From Atopsyche davidsoni (lineage: Eukaryota > Arthropoda > Insecta > Trichoptera > Hydrobiosidae): 64,000 nt of DNA. Each line of letters opens with the position of its first letter. Position 1 is the stretch's first letter. The translations under genes were made by a program, and so were the position numbers. The notes beneath the pieces are model-generated. The model was not told the origin of the DNA and did not search any database. It saw only the letters and a program-made list of their open reading frames with translations. The stretch spans positions 1,054,001 through 1,118,000 of the forward strand of contig JAILWY010000020.1 of NCBI GenBank assembly GCA_022113835.1, given 5' to 3'. Positions 48,948-60,325 of the stretch are shown one piece after another.

Positions 48948-49042
48948 AATATTTTTGACAGAGAGTACTTGGTGGAATTCCATTTTAATATTTTTGAATA
49001 AAATACTTGTTAAATAAAATAAGTATTTTATTCAAAAATATT
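48948..49042. mobile_element. PAL MITE, miniature foldback
   Basis: Complete left terminus (AATATTTTTGACAGAGAGTA through GGTGGAATTCCATTTTAAT to AATAAAATACTTG), a 7-base spacer, then only CAAGTATTTTATTC-like right arm. The whole centre and right outer block are deleted. This copy shows the left outer end best. Confidence 0.75.
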
Positions 49043-49044
49043 AG

Positions 49045-51140
49045 AAGGTTTTATATCAATTTTTTTTAAATAAATATATTATTTAGAAAAAACAAATTGG
49101 ATTTGACCATGGAGACGAAAGCGATCACCATTAAAATATTATAGTATTAAAGAAGCCGAAAACCGTTACCAGTTCATTTCATGAGTTTATATATATTTTT
49201 TAAAAACTGGTTACAATAATTTGTATTTTTTTTATAAATAACAGGAAAGGAAACAAACTTAGCACATAAAAGAAAATTACAAAAAATTAAACCGCAACTT
49301 TCCGTGAAACTGAAAAATAATTTATTCATTGTAATATTTCATAGTTACCGGAAAATGGAGAATTTAATTACAAAAATATTCATTCCCGGATTTAAGTCTT
49401 TTCAACTTCCTAGCGATTTATTGGTATTTTTGTGAATAATGACTTCATATCCTCGATATCGTTCAAGTCAACGTACTTCTGTTTTCAGGGAACGTATTTT
49501 TTCGTCTTAAATTTCGTAATTTCCGGCCATCGCCAAGAATATCGGAAAAACGCAGTACCGAAAATCCTGAAAATGAAGTTAATTAATTTTTCATATAATG
49601 CTAAATGATATAAGATATAAATATTTTAATGGTTTTTTGTATTAATGGAATAAAAATATTTATTGACTTTATCTAAAGATTATTATTATTTAACGTAACA
49701 AAACGTTAAATTGTTTTATGAAATTTTTCATATTATTAGAGTAAAGACATTGTAAAATTTTGCGTTTAAAATTATATATCTCAGGTTTATCAATTGTTAT
49801 CTCTGGCCTTCAAATAATAACGCTATTGGCTAATCAGCTGAATTTCGCATTGTTTGGGTGAATAAGGCTTTCGTCGATAGCGTCGTGATTTTCTGTAAAC
49901 TTAACATGTGGGTACATATAATAATAGCACTGATAAAACAGAACCTAATCGCAATCCACACTCAATTTCAGTTTCCTTTGTCGCATAATTCACGCACACT
50001 ATCGTGTTTTCATTCTTACACACGTATACATGAGTTTTTTAACTAAGCAATTTTATGACTAAAAATATATAATTATATTTTTAAACATTACTAAAAGATA
50101 AACATATTTTTAGTACAAAAGCGTCAGACACAACAAAAGTCGAGAAGTATCCAACAAAAGTCTGGAATCACACTAGTATCCTGAAAATTAAATTACTAGT
50201 AAATTAATTCACCTTGACACGCGATTTTAATACATATTGATTAAATATATTGTATTACTAATAATTATTATAGTAAACCACGAATTTTAAAGAAAACTAT
50301 TCTTCAATATAAATTTCCTATAATTTATTAAATTACAACATGACAAATGCTGGAAACGTGGCAAGACAATATTTTTTTACTACTAAGTTTGTCGATACTT
50401 CTAAAAGATGAAGAAAAGCAATTATTGTTATTATTGTAATCCATCTGAATAAGTTAAAATTAATGCGATGTTTTTAATTTTTTTTTTCAAGAATTATCAA
50501 TAAGCGTGACGTTTTATTTAAATTCGAAATCCATTTTATAGGTACATAAATATTTTCCAATCTCTTTTATGTGATTCCAGTATAAGCCCTGAGCTACAAA
50601 GCCTTCTCTCTTTTTTGTTCATAGAAAAACTCATCATAAAAATACACAATGGCCTATATTAAGCAGTTAGTCTCAGCGTGGTTGAAATATACTTTTTTTC
50701 TGAAAACCTTTTCGTAATTTTTTTTCACAAAATAACATATGTTTTAATAATACGTGCAATTCGTGCTTTCGCAATCAAGGTACTTTCATTTTTTTAAAGA
50801 GTAAAGGGAAAGTACATTTTATACACTTAGTTATACTTTCATGTTTGTTATTAAAATGAACAAAAATTCCATAGATTTTTAGAGGATTTTTTTTTATCTT
50901 CTTAATCTTATGACTTTGGTACCGTTTAACGTATTTTTTTCAAGACTTCGTAACGATATTAAAACGCATATTTTCATCAAGATATAAATTTTTATGAATA
51001 TTTCTAGAGAAATTTGATAGTTTTTATAATAAAAATATATTGATGACTTGCTGAAATATAAATTGATTTATCTCAGAATTTTAGTATGTGAGATTATTCA
51101 ACAAACTTTTTATCTAAAAATTTGTCACAAATTGATTCAA
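49045..51140. other. AT-rich interval, no gene recognised
   Basis: Nothing beyond A/T-rich sequence and poly-T runs. Confidence 0.5.
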
Positions 51141-51146
51141 ATAATT

Positions 51147-51335
51147 AATATTTTTAACAGAGAGTACTTGGTGGAATTCCATTTTAATATTTTAAATAAA
51201 ACACTTGAGTAATTTTTCCCCATTTTAATTTTTACTGGTGACCGGTTTCGCCAACCTTTCACGTTGCCATTATCAATCTGAGTTACCCAATTTGATAATG
51301 CCAACGTAAAAGTTTGGCGAAACCGATCACCGATA
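51147..51335. mobile_element. PAL palindromic MITE copy
   Basis: Left terminus AATATTTTTAACAGAGAGTA, GGTGGAATTCCATTTTAAT, ACACTTGAGTAATTTTTCC, GTGACCGGTTTCGCCAACC, TTTCACGTTGCCATTATCAA. The right half reads TTTGATAATGCCAACG and GGCGAAACCGATCACCG, then breaks off. It is complementary to the right-end copies. Confidence 0.8.
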
Positions 51336-52046
51336 TTAATAATTAAAATACAAATTGATTCAGTTGACTTGCTACATATTTATATAATACACAGTAGAAG
51401 ATTACTTAATAAAAAAAAATGAGAATTTATCTTCTGGATAGTTTGCCGGACTAACAAAAGCAATCAAACATTTACGTTTCTAATTAATTAAGTAAATTTG
51501 TAATTAAATATTATTTCCTATTCTTACAAAATTATCTATTTCTACATTTTCATGGTGTCAAAACTAAATGTCAAAATTCAAAATGTCGGTATGCCCAAGA
51601 TATTAATGAAACGACGATACGACACGCGAGGCTCCAAAGGCACAACTCGGCGGAGAGTGTTGCCATCGCAGCTTAATTATCTGCGTGTATTGATATGCTA
51701 ATCAAAGCGAATAATCGAGCGAGCGTCCACGTGGAAGGCCCGCGGTCAGGATTCAATTAACCGAACGAGATATTACCGGAACATAATTAACCAGATTGCG
51801 TTGGAATCAGTTTTCAATCAACGCCATTACGCGTTATATTCATACTATCAATCGATATAATTAACAAACTGGCCAAAATTTATACTGACAATTCGAGCAG
51901 CATATTTACTGACACAAAATGCAGAATTCATCCTGAATACTGACACCAAATATTTGTACTAACAATTTAGGCAGTAAATCAAATATTCACATAAATAATC
52001 GATACGGCGAATATATACTTATATACTAACAATTTAATACATATTC

Positions 52047-52148
52047 AATATTTTTGACAAAGAGTACTTGGTGGAATTTATTTTTAATATTTTGAATAAA
52101 ATACTTGATTGATTTTTCCACTAGTAAATTTTTTTGGATACCTTTTGG

Positions 52149-52182
<34 letters not shown>

Positions 52183-52550
52183 CTTGATGAGAATATTCGT
52201 TTTGATGTCGTTACGGAGTCCTTAAAAAATGCGTTAAATATTACCAAAATCAATATATAAAAAAGATAAAGTAAATACCTCTTAAAAATTCATGAAAATT
52301 TTACTGATTTTTATAACAAATATAAAAATACAATTAAGTGTAAATAATGCACTCTCCCTTTCCTCTTTAAAAAAATTAAAAAACTTTGATTATGAAAGCA
52401 CGAATAGCACGGAAAACTAAAACATATCTTATTTAGTGGAAAAAAAATTACTAAAATTTTGATCATTTCAACGTGAAAGATTAGCGAAACCGGTCACCAA
52501 TAAATATTAACATGTTGTACAATCACTCAAGTATTTTATTTAAAATATTT
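52047..52550. mobile_element. PAL MITE split by about 340 bp of other sequence
   Basis: Left terminus 52047-52132 (AATATTTTTGACAAAGAGTA to ATACTTGATTGATTTTTCC) and an inner right arm 52469-52550 (AACGTGAAAGATTAGCGAAA, CCGGTCACC, ATCACTCAAGTATTTTATT). Between them lie a TA microsatellite and unrelated AT-rich DNA, consistent with an insertion into one element or two separate fragments. Confidence 0.55.
52156..52182. repeat. TA microsatellite
   Basis: About 13 TA units, lying between the two PAL fragments. Confidence 0.9.
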
Positions 52551-53357
52551 ATACTGACAATCTATACAAATATTGATACTTACAATTGATGCAATTTAAT
52601 ATTTAAAAAAAATTAATTTGTATACTTATTATCGAAGGAATATTCTTATACTAACAATAAATGGAATTTTTGTACGAGAATGCATTTCATCTGCCATGCA
52701 CGAGTGGGTGAGGTTGATAAAAATATTTTATAAATAGTTATTAACTTTTTGAATTCTCAATATAATTTTTACTTGGGCACGATAGTCCTGCTTGTGCAAT
52801 ATGTTTTATGTGCGTGTAATGGGTGTGTTCTTTGAAATATGACTGAATGAGCAAATCCGTATGCAAATTCAGCCGAGGGACTTGCATACAAATGAACGAT
52901 TTAAGGGAGAAATTCAATGAAAAGAAATGAAGGTTCCACAAGGAACACCCACCGTAATATCATATAATATATAAAGTAGGGGTTGTTGCAAGCCCAGCCT
53001 CCGCGAACCCCCGTCTGGGAAGCGCTTTTGCGCCGCAGATTATTCAAGAATGAAAAAAAAAACTTTTAATACGGGAAGAAATTCAGTTGTCATGTTTTCT
53101 TAATGAGATTATTATGTTTATATTCAAAGTTTATTAGTAAAATAGCCACATCTTTATGCATTTAAATCTATAATAAAAACTACTATACAATAATTTTTAC
53201 AGCTAATAAAACTTAACCAAATAAAATCGAATATATTGACTTGATTTATATCGCATTGTCTAGATTTTTCAAGTGATGTGAACCAAAATCAAGTTCTATC
53301 AACGAAAATTCAATAATATAATTATAAATATATATATATATTTTTTTTTTTAATAAT

Positions 53358-53570
53358 ATTTAATATTAATATTTTTGAATAAAATACTTGAGTGATTTTC
53401 CACATTTTCGTTTTTATTAGTGACCGGTTTCGCCAACCTTTCACGTTGGCGAAACAACCTCTGTTTGATAATTCCAACGTGAAAGGTTGGCGAAACCGGT
53501 CGAAAAGAATTTTATTCAAAAATAATAAAATGGAATTTCACCAAGTACCCTCTGTCAAAAATATTGAATT
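53358..53570. mobile_element. PAL palindromic MITE copy
   Basis: AATAAAATACTTGAGTGATT, GTGACCGGTTTCGCCAACC, TTTCACGTTGGCGAAAC, centre GTTTGATAATTCCAACG, GGTTGGCGAAACCGGTC, then a jump to TTTTATTCAAAAATAATAAA and the right terminus CTCTGTCAAAAATATTGAA. The CACATGTG/ATCACTC block of the right arm is deleted. Confidence 0.8.
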
Positions 53571-53574
53571 TCTT

Positions 53575-55920
53575 AATATTTAATATAACAAAATTAACAG
53601 TGAAACGGTTCAAACGACAAAAACCAAATTTTTAAATACAGTTATTGCTATTTATATAATTTTTGACTTAATGGTTAAAACTGCAAATTTCTTACTTTCA
53701 TTATAAATACACCCAAATCTACATTTTAAAAAAGCACAAAATAAATCAGTCCATACTGAAAATGCTTTAAACGGCTCATGGCACAGCCTTCCGAAAAGAA
53801 AAAAACTCAATATTTATTTTGAACAGCGAGTCTGTGAAAATATAAAATCAACCTCAGTCGAACTCCTGAGAGGCTGTGGAGACTCTCGAGCCAGTGGTTC
53901 GTGCATGTGATTGCCCGAGGAGAAGGCAAAGGAGAAAAAGATTGCTGAGTCGGGAGAGTGGGGGGAGGAGGATTTATTCAAATCCGATTGGCTGGAGCGC
54001 TTTGGGGTGCACCGATGCGCAAATGCGTTCAGTGCACTTTTTCAAAAATCAAAAATATAAAATTCACCGATATTTTTACGTCCAACGGTGCAGGTCAAAG
54101 TTTTCTGTGCTCTGAACAAAAATTGCGAATTACGCTTTTTAATTTTAAATTCGCTTTTTTGCAAAACCTTTTCAAGTTTAAGGCTGTGTTTTAATCTGAG
54201 CAAACAGCGCGCGTAGAGAGGGCGAGTAGCTGAAAAGTTTATTTTAGAATTTGTAATTAAGAGTATCTTCATAAAAAAGAAAATAACTTTCGTAGTCATT
54301 TTTCAGCATTCTTTGCATGTAGCTTAGAAAATATATCAAAAAATATATTTTAAAAATACTTAAAATATTTTTCCTTCTCAGTAAGCAGTATAAGACATTT
54401 GAAACGTTTTAATAATATAACTTTAAAAAACTAATATTTATATAGTTTTATCGCTTTCATATAATAATTTAGTTTTTTACTCAGTTACAAAACCATAGTA
54501 ATTATGTACATCATCATCGCCAAAACAAAATCCTTCAGATTTTGGGGATGAAGGATAACTCTGTTCAAACCAGAAAAAAAATAATAGACGGTTGAAATAA
54601 AAATAATAGAGTTGAGAGTGCTTTTTCAATTCTTTGTGAAATCTACTGTGCATGTTCCGAGTCAGTAAATCACTACCACTCTCCTTCAAATCCTGCCGAT
54701 GCCTTAAAGTTTTCTTTAGTAAATAGAATGGCTATGCATTTATGTAATAATCCACCTGCCGCCACTGACATTTTACCTGTAATTACAATTTGTCAACTAA
54801 ACTGTGATATAGTATGTTTTTAAATATTTCAAATCGTTCACTATCTTGGTATGTGTCCTTAAAAATAGTATCTATGTAAACAACATAAATTCTGATCACT
54901 TTTTTTTGTTGACGCTTTCGCCTTTCAAGGGCATTTTCAAACTGATTGATATCTGTGTGTATTTTAAACGTATGTGATTTTCGGTTCTTTCTAGTATTTT
55001 ATTGCATCGATTTGAAAAATAAATGTAAAGTCAGAAACACATAAATAATTTCAATTGAATATATGAACACTAAACAAGCAAAAACGAAACGCGGCATAAC
55101 ACCCAAAGAGCCGAGTATTTATAACATTGTAATTGTAAATAAATTTTACAAGTCATGTACATCTTTCGCCGAAAGTTACCCAAGTTGTACTAATTAAAAA
55201 TTTAAACAACTTATAAGATACTGCTTCTCTGCTTATTAGAGCCGAGTTTGTTAAGCACCCCTAAGACATATTAAAAACATAATTAATTCCTCGCTGAATC
55301 AAAAACTTCCTTTTAATGTTTCGAAGAAAAAACGCCGTCTATGTTTGGGCGCAGGTAAGAAGCCTATCGGCTGCCTGGGATTTCGGTGTAAAGTTCTTTA
55401 TTAAGTAATTAATCTCGCTTCGATGAGTATTTTAAATATATATACTTTCAAAGTTACCTCGAACTTTGGGATTCGCACGACCCCCAAGTGCGAATGAATC
55501 CCCAACTGGCCTGGCAAATATCAGACGAACCAAACAACCCCGCCGTGTAAGCACCTTCTCTAGAAACGATTATAAAAAATAGTAAAACTAGTACTAAAAA
55601 ATAAATAACATAATTTTATATGTAACTTATACACCTAGCACTTTTTAAACATAAATTAATATTTCAACTACTGTAACTATATTTCGGCTGTAGTTTTTCT
55701 AAAAGCTGTCGCCGGAAATAGAGAGTTTCAGTTATATTCTGAGGCTCACTGTATACAGAGATCATACAGGGTGGCTATCTTGTTAAAATGAACTAGCTGC
55801 ACTGCTTACGGCTCTATTTATTCCAACGTTAACCATTTACCACGAGCCGCAGCAACCGCCCGGGGAATTCCACTTCCCCATCGCAATCCAGTGTTGCCAG
55901 TAAGAGAAATATCTACAATT
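53575..55920. other. Interval without recognised gene
   Basis: Mostly AT-rich. The patch at 53870-54010 is GC-richer with chance open frames. No feature supported. Confidence 0.45.
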
Positions 55921-55929
55921 ATTCTAGAT

Positions 55930-56400
55930 ATAACATTATTGAATATCTTGTCATCGAGTTCAGTTTAACTTTCCAATGGACCACTGTGCAGTGCACTATT
56001 AATAGAAGCACGACAAGAAAACGACAAGAAAACATAGAAGGTTTATTTGTTATCAAACTTCTTGAACTTGTCGCGTATTAGCTTCCCAACGAACCACTGT
56101 GCAAAACGAAGCAAAACCAAAATATATACTAAATAAATTTGATTTACCGGTCTATTCACGTTATTGAGCATCTGACATTTGTCTCGCATTAGGTTTTCCG
56201 TGAAACACTGTGCAGTGCTCTGTAAAAGGAAGCAACACAAAAAAAAAACGTTGAAAGAATAATACGAAATGCCAAGGATAAACTAAAGTAAAACAACCTC
56301 GCACCGTTTTGAGTTTCCCCTTTCCGTCCGCTTTTATCAAGCTTACAACATTTGTCTTGCTAGTGTATCTTTATGGACCACTGTGCGGTGCACGGCACGA
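55930..56400 (+). repeat. Four diverged tandem units of about 112 bp
   Basis: ACCACTGTGCA-like words fall at 55980, 56093, 56204 (AACACTGTGCA) and 56378, spacings 113, 111 and 174. Each is preceded by a CTTGTC or TCTCGC-ATTAG-like word and a TTCC lead, and followed by a GTGCAC/GTGCTC word. The last gap probably contains an insertion. Confidence 0.65.
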
Positions 56401-56729
56401 AGAGCATTAATGTAGCTCTAATCTGCTCCTCGCTCCATCCCCAGCTCAATACCGGCCATTACAAAAGGGGAAAAAATATTTCACACCGATGTTTTTAGAA
56501 AAATTTCTACACACTTTTACCATAATCCCTAAGTACGAACTATACAAAAGTATAACTTAATATTAATTGCATATTTTCATGTGAAGGCATTATATGTAGT
56601 ACATGTAATAAAACATTACTTAAACTAAAAACTTTTGAAAAGAAATGTTTAGTAAATGCACTAAACTAAAGCTTGATTTATAGTAATAATTATCTTTTGT
56701 TTTTCTCAAGCTTCAATAAATATATCTAT

Positions 56730-58213
56730 TACTAATATGATTAGGCACATTAGTTCATACATAGAAGATGATTTAAAGAAACTCTCAGAAAAATATCATC
56801 GTGATTTGTGTGGCTTACATGGCCGGTGTACTAACCCATTTACTAACGAATCACTTCCGTTTATCGAGAATTTTTAACAATCATACTCTACACATAAACC
56901 AATGTGCCCAAGCCAACCAATAACACGTTGATATTTTATATTTTATAATAAACCCGTAATGGGTAATAAATACGCATCTGATTGACGTCCAATCCAAAAA
57001 ATAAGACATAAATATATCTACTAGTATAGGCACATTAGTTCATATATAGAAGATGATTTAAAGAAACTCTCAGAAAAATATCATCGTGATTTGTGTGGCT
57101 TACATGGCCGGTGTACTAACCCATTTACTAACGAATCACTTCCGTTTATCGAGAATTTTTAACAATCATACTCTACACATAAACCAATGTGCCCAAGCCA
57201 ACCAATAACACGTTGATATTTTATATTTTATAATAAACCCGTAATGGGTAATAAATACGCATCTGATTGACGTCCAATCCAAAAAATAAGACATAAATAT
57301 ATCTACTAGTATAGGCACATTAGTTCATATATAGAAGATGATTTAAAGAAACTCTCAGAAAAATATCATCGTGATTTGTGTGGGATTTGAACCCACATCC
57401 CCTGGCTTACATGGCCGGTGTACGAACCTTTGTACTAACGAATCACTTCCATTTATCGAGAATTTTTAACAATCATACATATGAACCAATGTGTACTCTA
57501 CATATAAACCAATGAACCATATTAGTAAATATAATAAGCCCGTAATGGGTAATAAATACGCATCTGATTGACTGATCCATAACATAGATATAAATATATC
57601 TATGTATATTGATACTGCGACAGTGGTTTTTTTTTATTCAGATCCATTTTACATATATAAATTATAAAAAAAATACCAAACGTAAAAAGACGTCGCGGGA
57701 ATCGCAAAATTCTCATCTCCTGTTGTTTAGCAATCGCGTTGCAGCAAATAAATGTCCCAATAAGGGCGGACGGCTGACGACTGTGCGGCGGGGCGGGCCG
57801 CAACTCACGCCCGTCTGTCGCGCGGTGACCACACCTCCCGCACCCGGGCGGGACTACTCTTCAAATACTCCTTAGGCTATTTGACGTGACATATTAATAA
57901 ACTACATCTATGTGCGTTATAGCTATTATTCACGCATAATCTGTGCTGGTGTTATTTGTGATTTTTCAAAATTTTATGTATGTATTTTATGGATCGGTCA
58001 ATCAGATGCGTATTTATTACCCATTACGGGTTTATTATGTTATTACTAATATGATTACATCATATAAGTAATACAAATCACGATGATATATTTCTGATAT
58101 TGACGATTGATGATGACGATGATATTTTCACACACAAATCATGATGATATTTTTCTGAGAGTTTCTTTAAATCATCTTCTATATATGAACTAATGTGCCT
58201 AATCATATTAGTA
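56730..58213. mobile_element. Foldback-like element: inverted ends, internal 285-bp tandem repeats
   Basis: The first ~80 bases (TACTAATATGATTAGGCACA, TTAGTTCATACATAGAAG, AAAGAAACTCTCAGAAA) recur almost exactly inverted at the right end, 58130-58213. Between them are three direct units starting at 56743, 57028 and 57313; the first two are exactly 285 bases and nearly identical. A GC-rich segment lies at 57690-57860. An inverted copy of the unit's last part (CCCGTAATGGGTAATAAATA) is at 57999-58037. Inverted ends with internal tandem arrays resemble Foldback/Galileo-type elements, but no transposase is present and the class is inferred. Confidence 0.65.
57375..57430 (-). repeat. tRNA-like segment in the third 285-bp unit
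   Basis: Minus strand: GGCCATGTAAGCCAGGGGAT then GTGGGTTCAAATCCCACAC, a perfect T-arm with box B. The 22 bases holding it are absent, exactly between GTGTGG and CTTACATGG, from units one and two. This looks like a deletion in the unit that was later duplicated. Confidence 0.6.
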
Positions 58214-58229
58214 AAAATGCTGATGATGT

Positions 58230-58637
58230 AATTAATGGAACTGGTATTTATTTTGTAATACTCTATTTTATTATGATAAAATAAAACCAAATGGTTTTGG
58301 AGACTACGTTAATTTCACTTGTAGCGAGAGCTCTTTCGCCGAACACGGCATCTTCAAGACTGAGTCTATACAGAAAAAAGCGAGCTTATACATAACAAAT
58401 TCAACAGAAATACATGAATCATTGATTATACTACAAACAATTACAAAATGTGGGAAAATGCTTTTATTGAGTGCGAAACCCCATTAAAATGATATTAACA
58501 GCAATAATTTTAATACTAAGTACTTAAATAAACTATATTTAAGTAGACTCAGTCTTGAAGATGCCGTGTTCGTCGAAAGAACTCTCGCTACAAGTGAAAT
58601 TAACGTAGTCTCCAAAACCATTTGGTTTTATTTTATT
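58230..58637. mobile_element. Inverted-repeat insertion flanked by a perfect 13-bp direct repeat
   Basis: Arms of about 92 bases at 58275-58367 and 58545-58637 are near-perfect reverse complements (landmarks ACCAAATGGTTTTGG, CACTTGTAGCGAGAG, GATGCCGTGTTCG). The spacer is about 175 bases. ATGCTGATGATGT occurs at 58217-58229 and again at 58638-58650, immediately flanking, as expected for a target-site duplication. The right arm's CTTGAAGATGCCGTG...CGAAAG resembles AB box A with a paired GCCG/CGGC or near-paired stem. No coding capacity. Confidence 0.7.
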
Positions 58638-58649
58638 ATGCTGATGATG

Positions 58650-59300
58650 TCCTACCCGCCTATTGCGATAGTTCAGGCGGCCGTGACCCCGGGTGGGTCG
58701 GGAAGCCCGGTGTGATGATTTTTCAGGTCACAGTGACCCTTCAAAGTTCTCAAAAATTCCGTATTGCTACCATCAGAAAGTCACTCGAGCTCTAAAATAC
58801 CAAAATTCTTCGACCTGACTTATCATTATCCCGGGTCCCACCGACAAATGTTTTCAAGTACTGATGATGCCCTACCCGCCTACCCTAAATAAAAAAAACT
58901 ATTCACCTAATAATATATTTATAACTGGTCTACCCTTTAGAACATGGAAATCTCTTCTAAAGGCCACATTGCAAATCTGTAGTTCGAATCAAAAAGCTAG
59001 ACTGTCCCGCTTGCGGCGCAAGCCGCAGTCGCCCTACTGCAGCAATACTCTGACGTCCCCGGAATGCCGCCGCACTGTGGGGACACGCGGAATAGTAATG
59101 CGACCATTCCTGCTAGAACTTCGGGGACCAAATAAACCCCTCAGCCAGAATGGCAAGCGTAAATCTCCACGCGACTCAGCCAGCGGGATCGTAGCTTTGA
59201 ATACGTACGGCTCTGGAAAAATTCTACGTCTTCAGATTTTTTTATGTTTTCTATTTACGCCCCGTGCGAGAAGAATCCAAGAACGAGAAACCTTATAATT
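58650..59300. other. GC-richer interval, no gene recognised
   Basis: The words CTGATGATG and CCTACCCGCCTA recur at 58641 and 58861, suggesting a partial duplication of the segment between. A 144-codon open frame at 58864-59298 has no recognised domain and is not supported. Confidence 0.4.
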
Positions 59301-59384
59301 TCAAAATATCAAATTTAAAAGACATTAAAAATAAATAATAAACTGTTATTATAAGGTGATATGTTTGGATATGTCGTTGCGGCC

Positions 59385-59450
59385 CCGAAGTGCAAAACGC
59401 CTTAAGACAGAAAACATCAATCGGCTCTACACCCAAGAAACCAAATAATA
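59385..59450 (+). repeat. AB module, complete copy
   Basis: GGCCCCGAAGTGCAAAACG, AGACAGAAAACATCAATC, then GGCTCTACACCCAAGAAACC. Box A has decayed at the ATGG word; box B is well kept. Confidence 0.55.
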
Positions 59451-59724
59451 TAATAAATTGCCTTTGTTTAATAACACGAAAGACAAATTACAAAAGAAGT
59501 TATATTGGCGTGACCTTGAAGCGTGGATGACCTTGAGTTACTTTGAACAGCTGATTCGCAGGCGCTATTTCGAGGGGAGACAAATTAGCTCCGCGAATGA
59601 ACGTCTTGTGTCAATATCAACACAACAGGGAAAATGAAATTAAAAGTTTACGTTGGTTTGACATGTCGCTGAATAATTAAGCTTAGGAGTTTTGAGTTAT
59701 CCGGCGTATAAATTTATCACGTTT

Positions 59725-59746
59725 ACACACACACACACACACACAT

Positions 59747-59781
<35 letters not shown>
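59725..59781. repeat. CA/TA compound microsatellite
   Basis: A CA tract with one TA interruption running into a TA tract. It abuts the 3' side of the antisense LINE fragment at 59782. Confidence 0.95.
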
Positions 59782-59890
59782 GATATCCCGGGTACCCACT
59801 ACACTATTTTCCCTTAGAAAAACATGAACACTGGCTCAGCATAAGTATATGCACAGTGAAGTGGTCGCCAACCTCCTCTGAGGAAAGTCA
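59782..59890 (-). mobile_element. LINE 3' UTR fragment, antisense
   Basis: Minus strand: CTCAGAGGAGGTTGGCGACC, ACTTCACTGTGCATATAC, TGAGCCAGTGTTCATG, AAAATAGTGTAGTGGGTACC. It matches the 43925-44285 copy but stops at GGGTACCCGGG, where the compound microsatellite begins. Confidence 0.65.
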
Positions 59891-60129
59891 CTTTATGAAA
59901 AAGATATATAAATATAAATAATTCACTTGTAGAACCATGAAAACACAGGTGAAAATTTATTCCGAGAGTAATGCGGATTTATGATAAATCTACTATAATA
60001 ATATCCATTGTGTGTGGGTGGGTGTGTGTGTATGTTTCATTTTTTGGTTCTCTATAGAATATCATAAAAGATACAACGCTGATTTTTTAAGATACAAAAA
60101 TTTCAGTATATTTAAAGGATATTTATAAT

Positions 60130-60325
60130 GGAAATTTCAAGAGAAAAGTAAGATCATACAATAACAGTACATCTTTTGCATCAATGGGAGCTAATTTAAC
60201 AGGTCCAGTGGCAGAATCAGTGGGCCACTCTGCTTCAAAGTTCAAGGCCAAGTATATCACAGAACTTCGCACCTTCATCCAGCTGATGGTACAAAATAAA
60301 AGCAAATATTCAGCCAAACGCAATT
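60130..60325 (+). pseudogene. Helitron Rep/helicase N-terminal fragment
   Basis: Two plus-strand frames together give the Helitron-like N domain: NNSTSFASMGANL in one frame, then after a frameshift GPLCFKVQGQVYHRT and SHLHPADG in the next. The FASMGA block followed by a QIYHRTG-LHP-type block is the signature seen in Helitron transposases of plants, insects and other animals. A stop follows HPADGTK. Neither the Rep HUH motif nor the helicase, and no terminal hairpin with CTRR, was found nearby, so this is a short relic. Confidence 0.75.

Noticed and set aside
58864..59298. 144-codon plus-strand open frame
   Set aside because: No recognised domain, atypical composition, and it overlaps a partial duplication and GC-rich patch.
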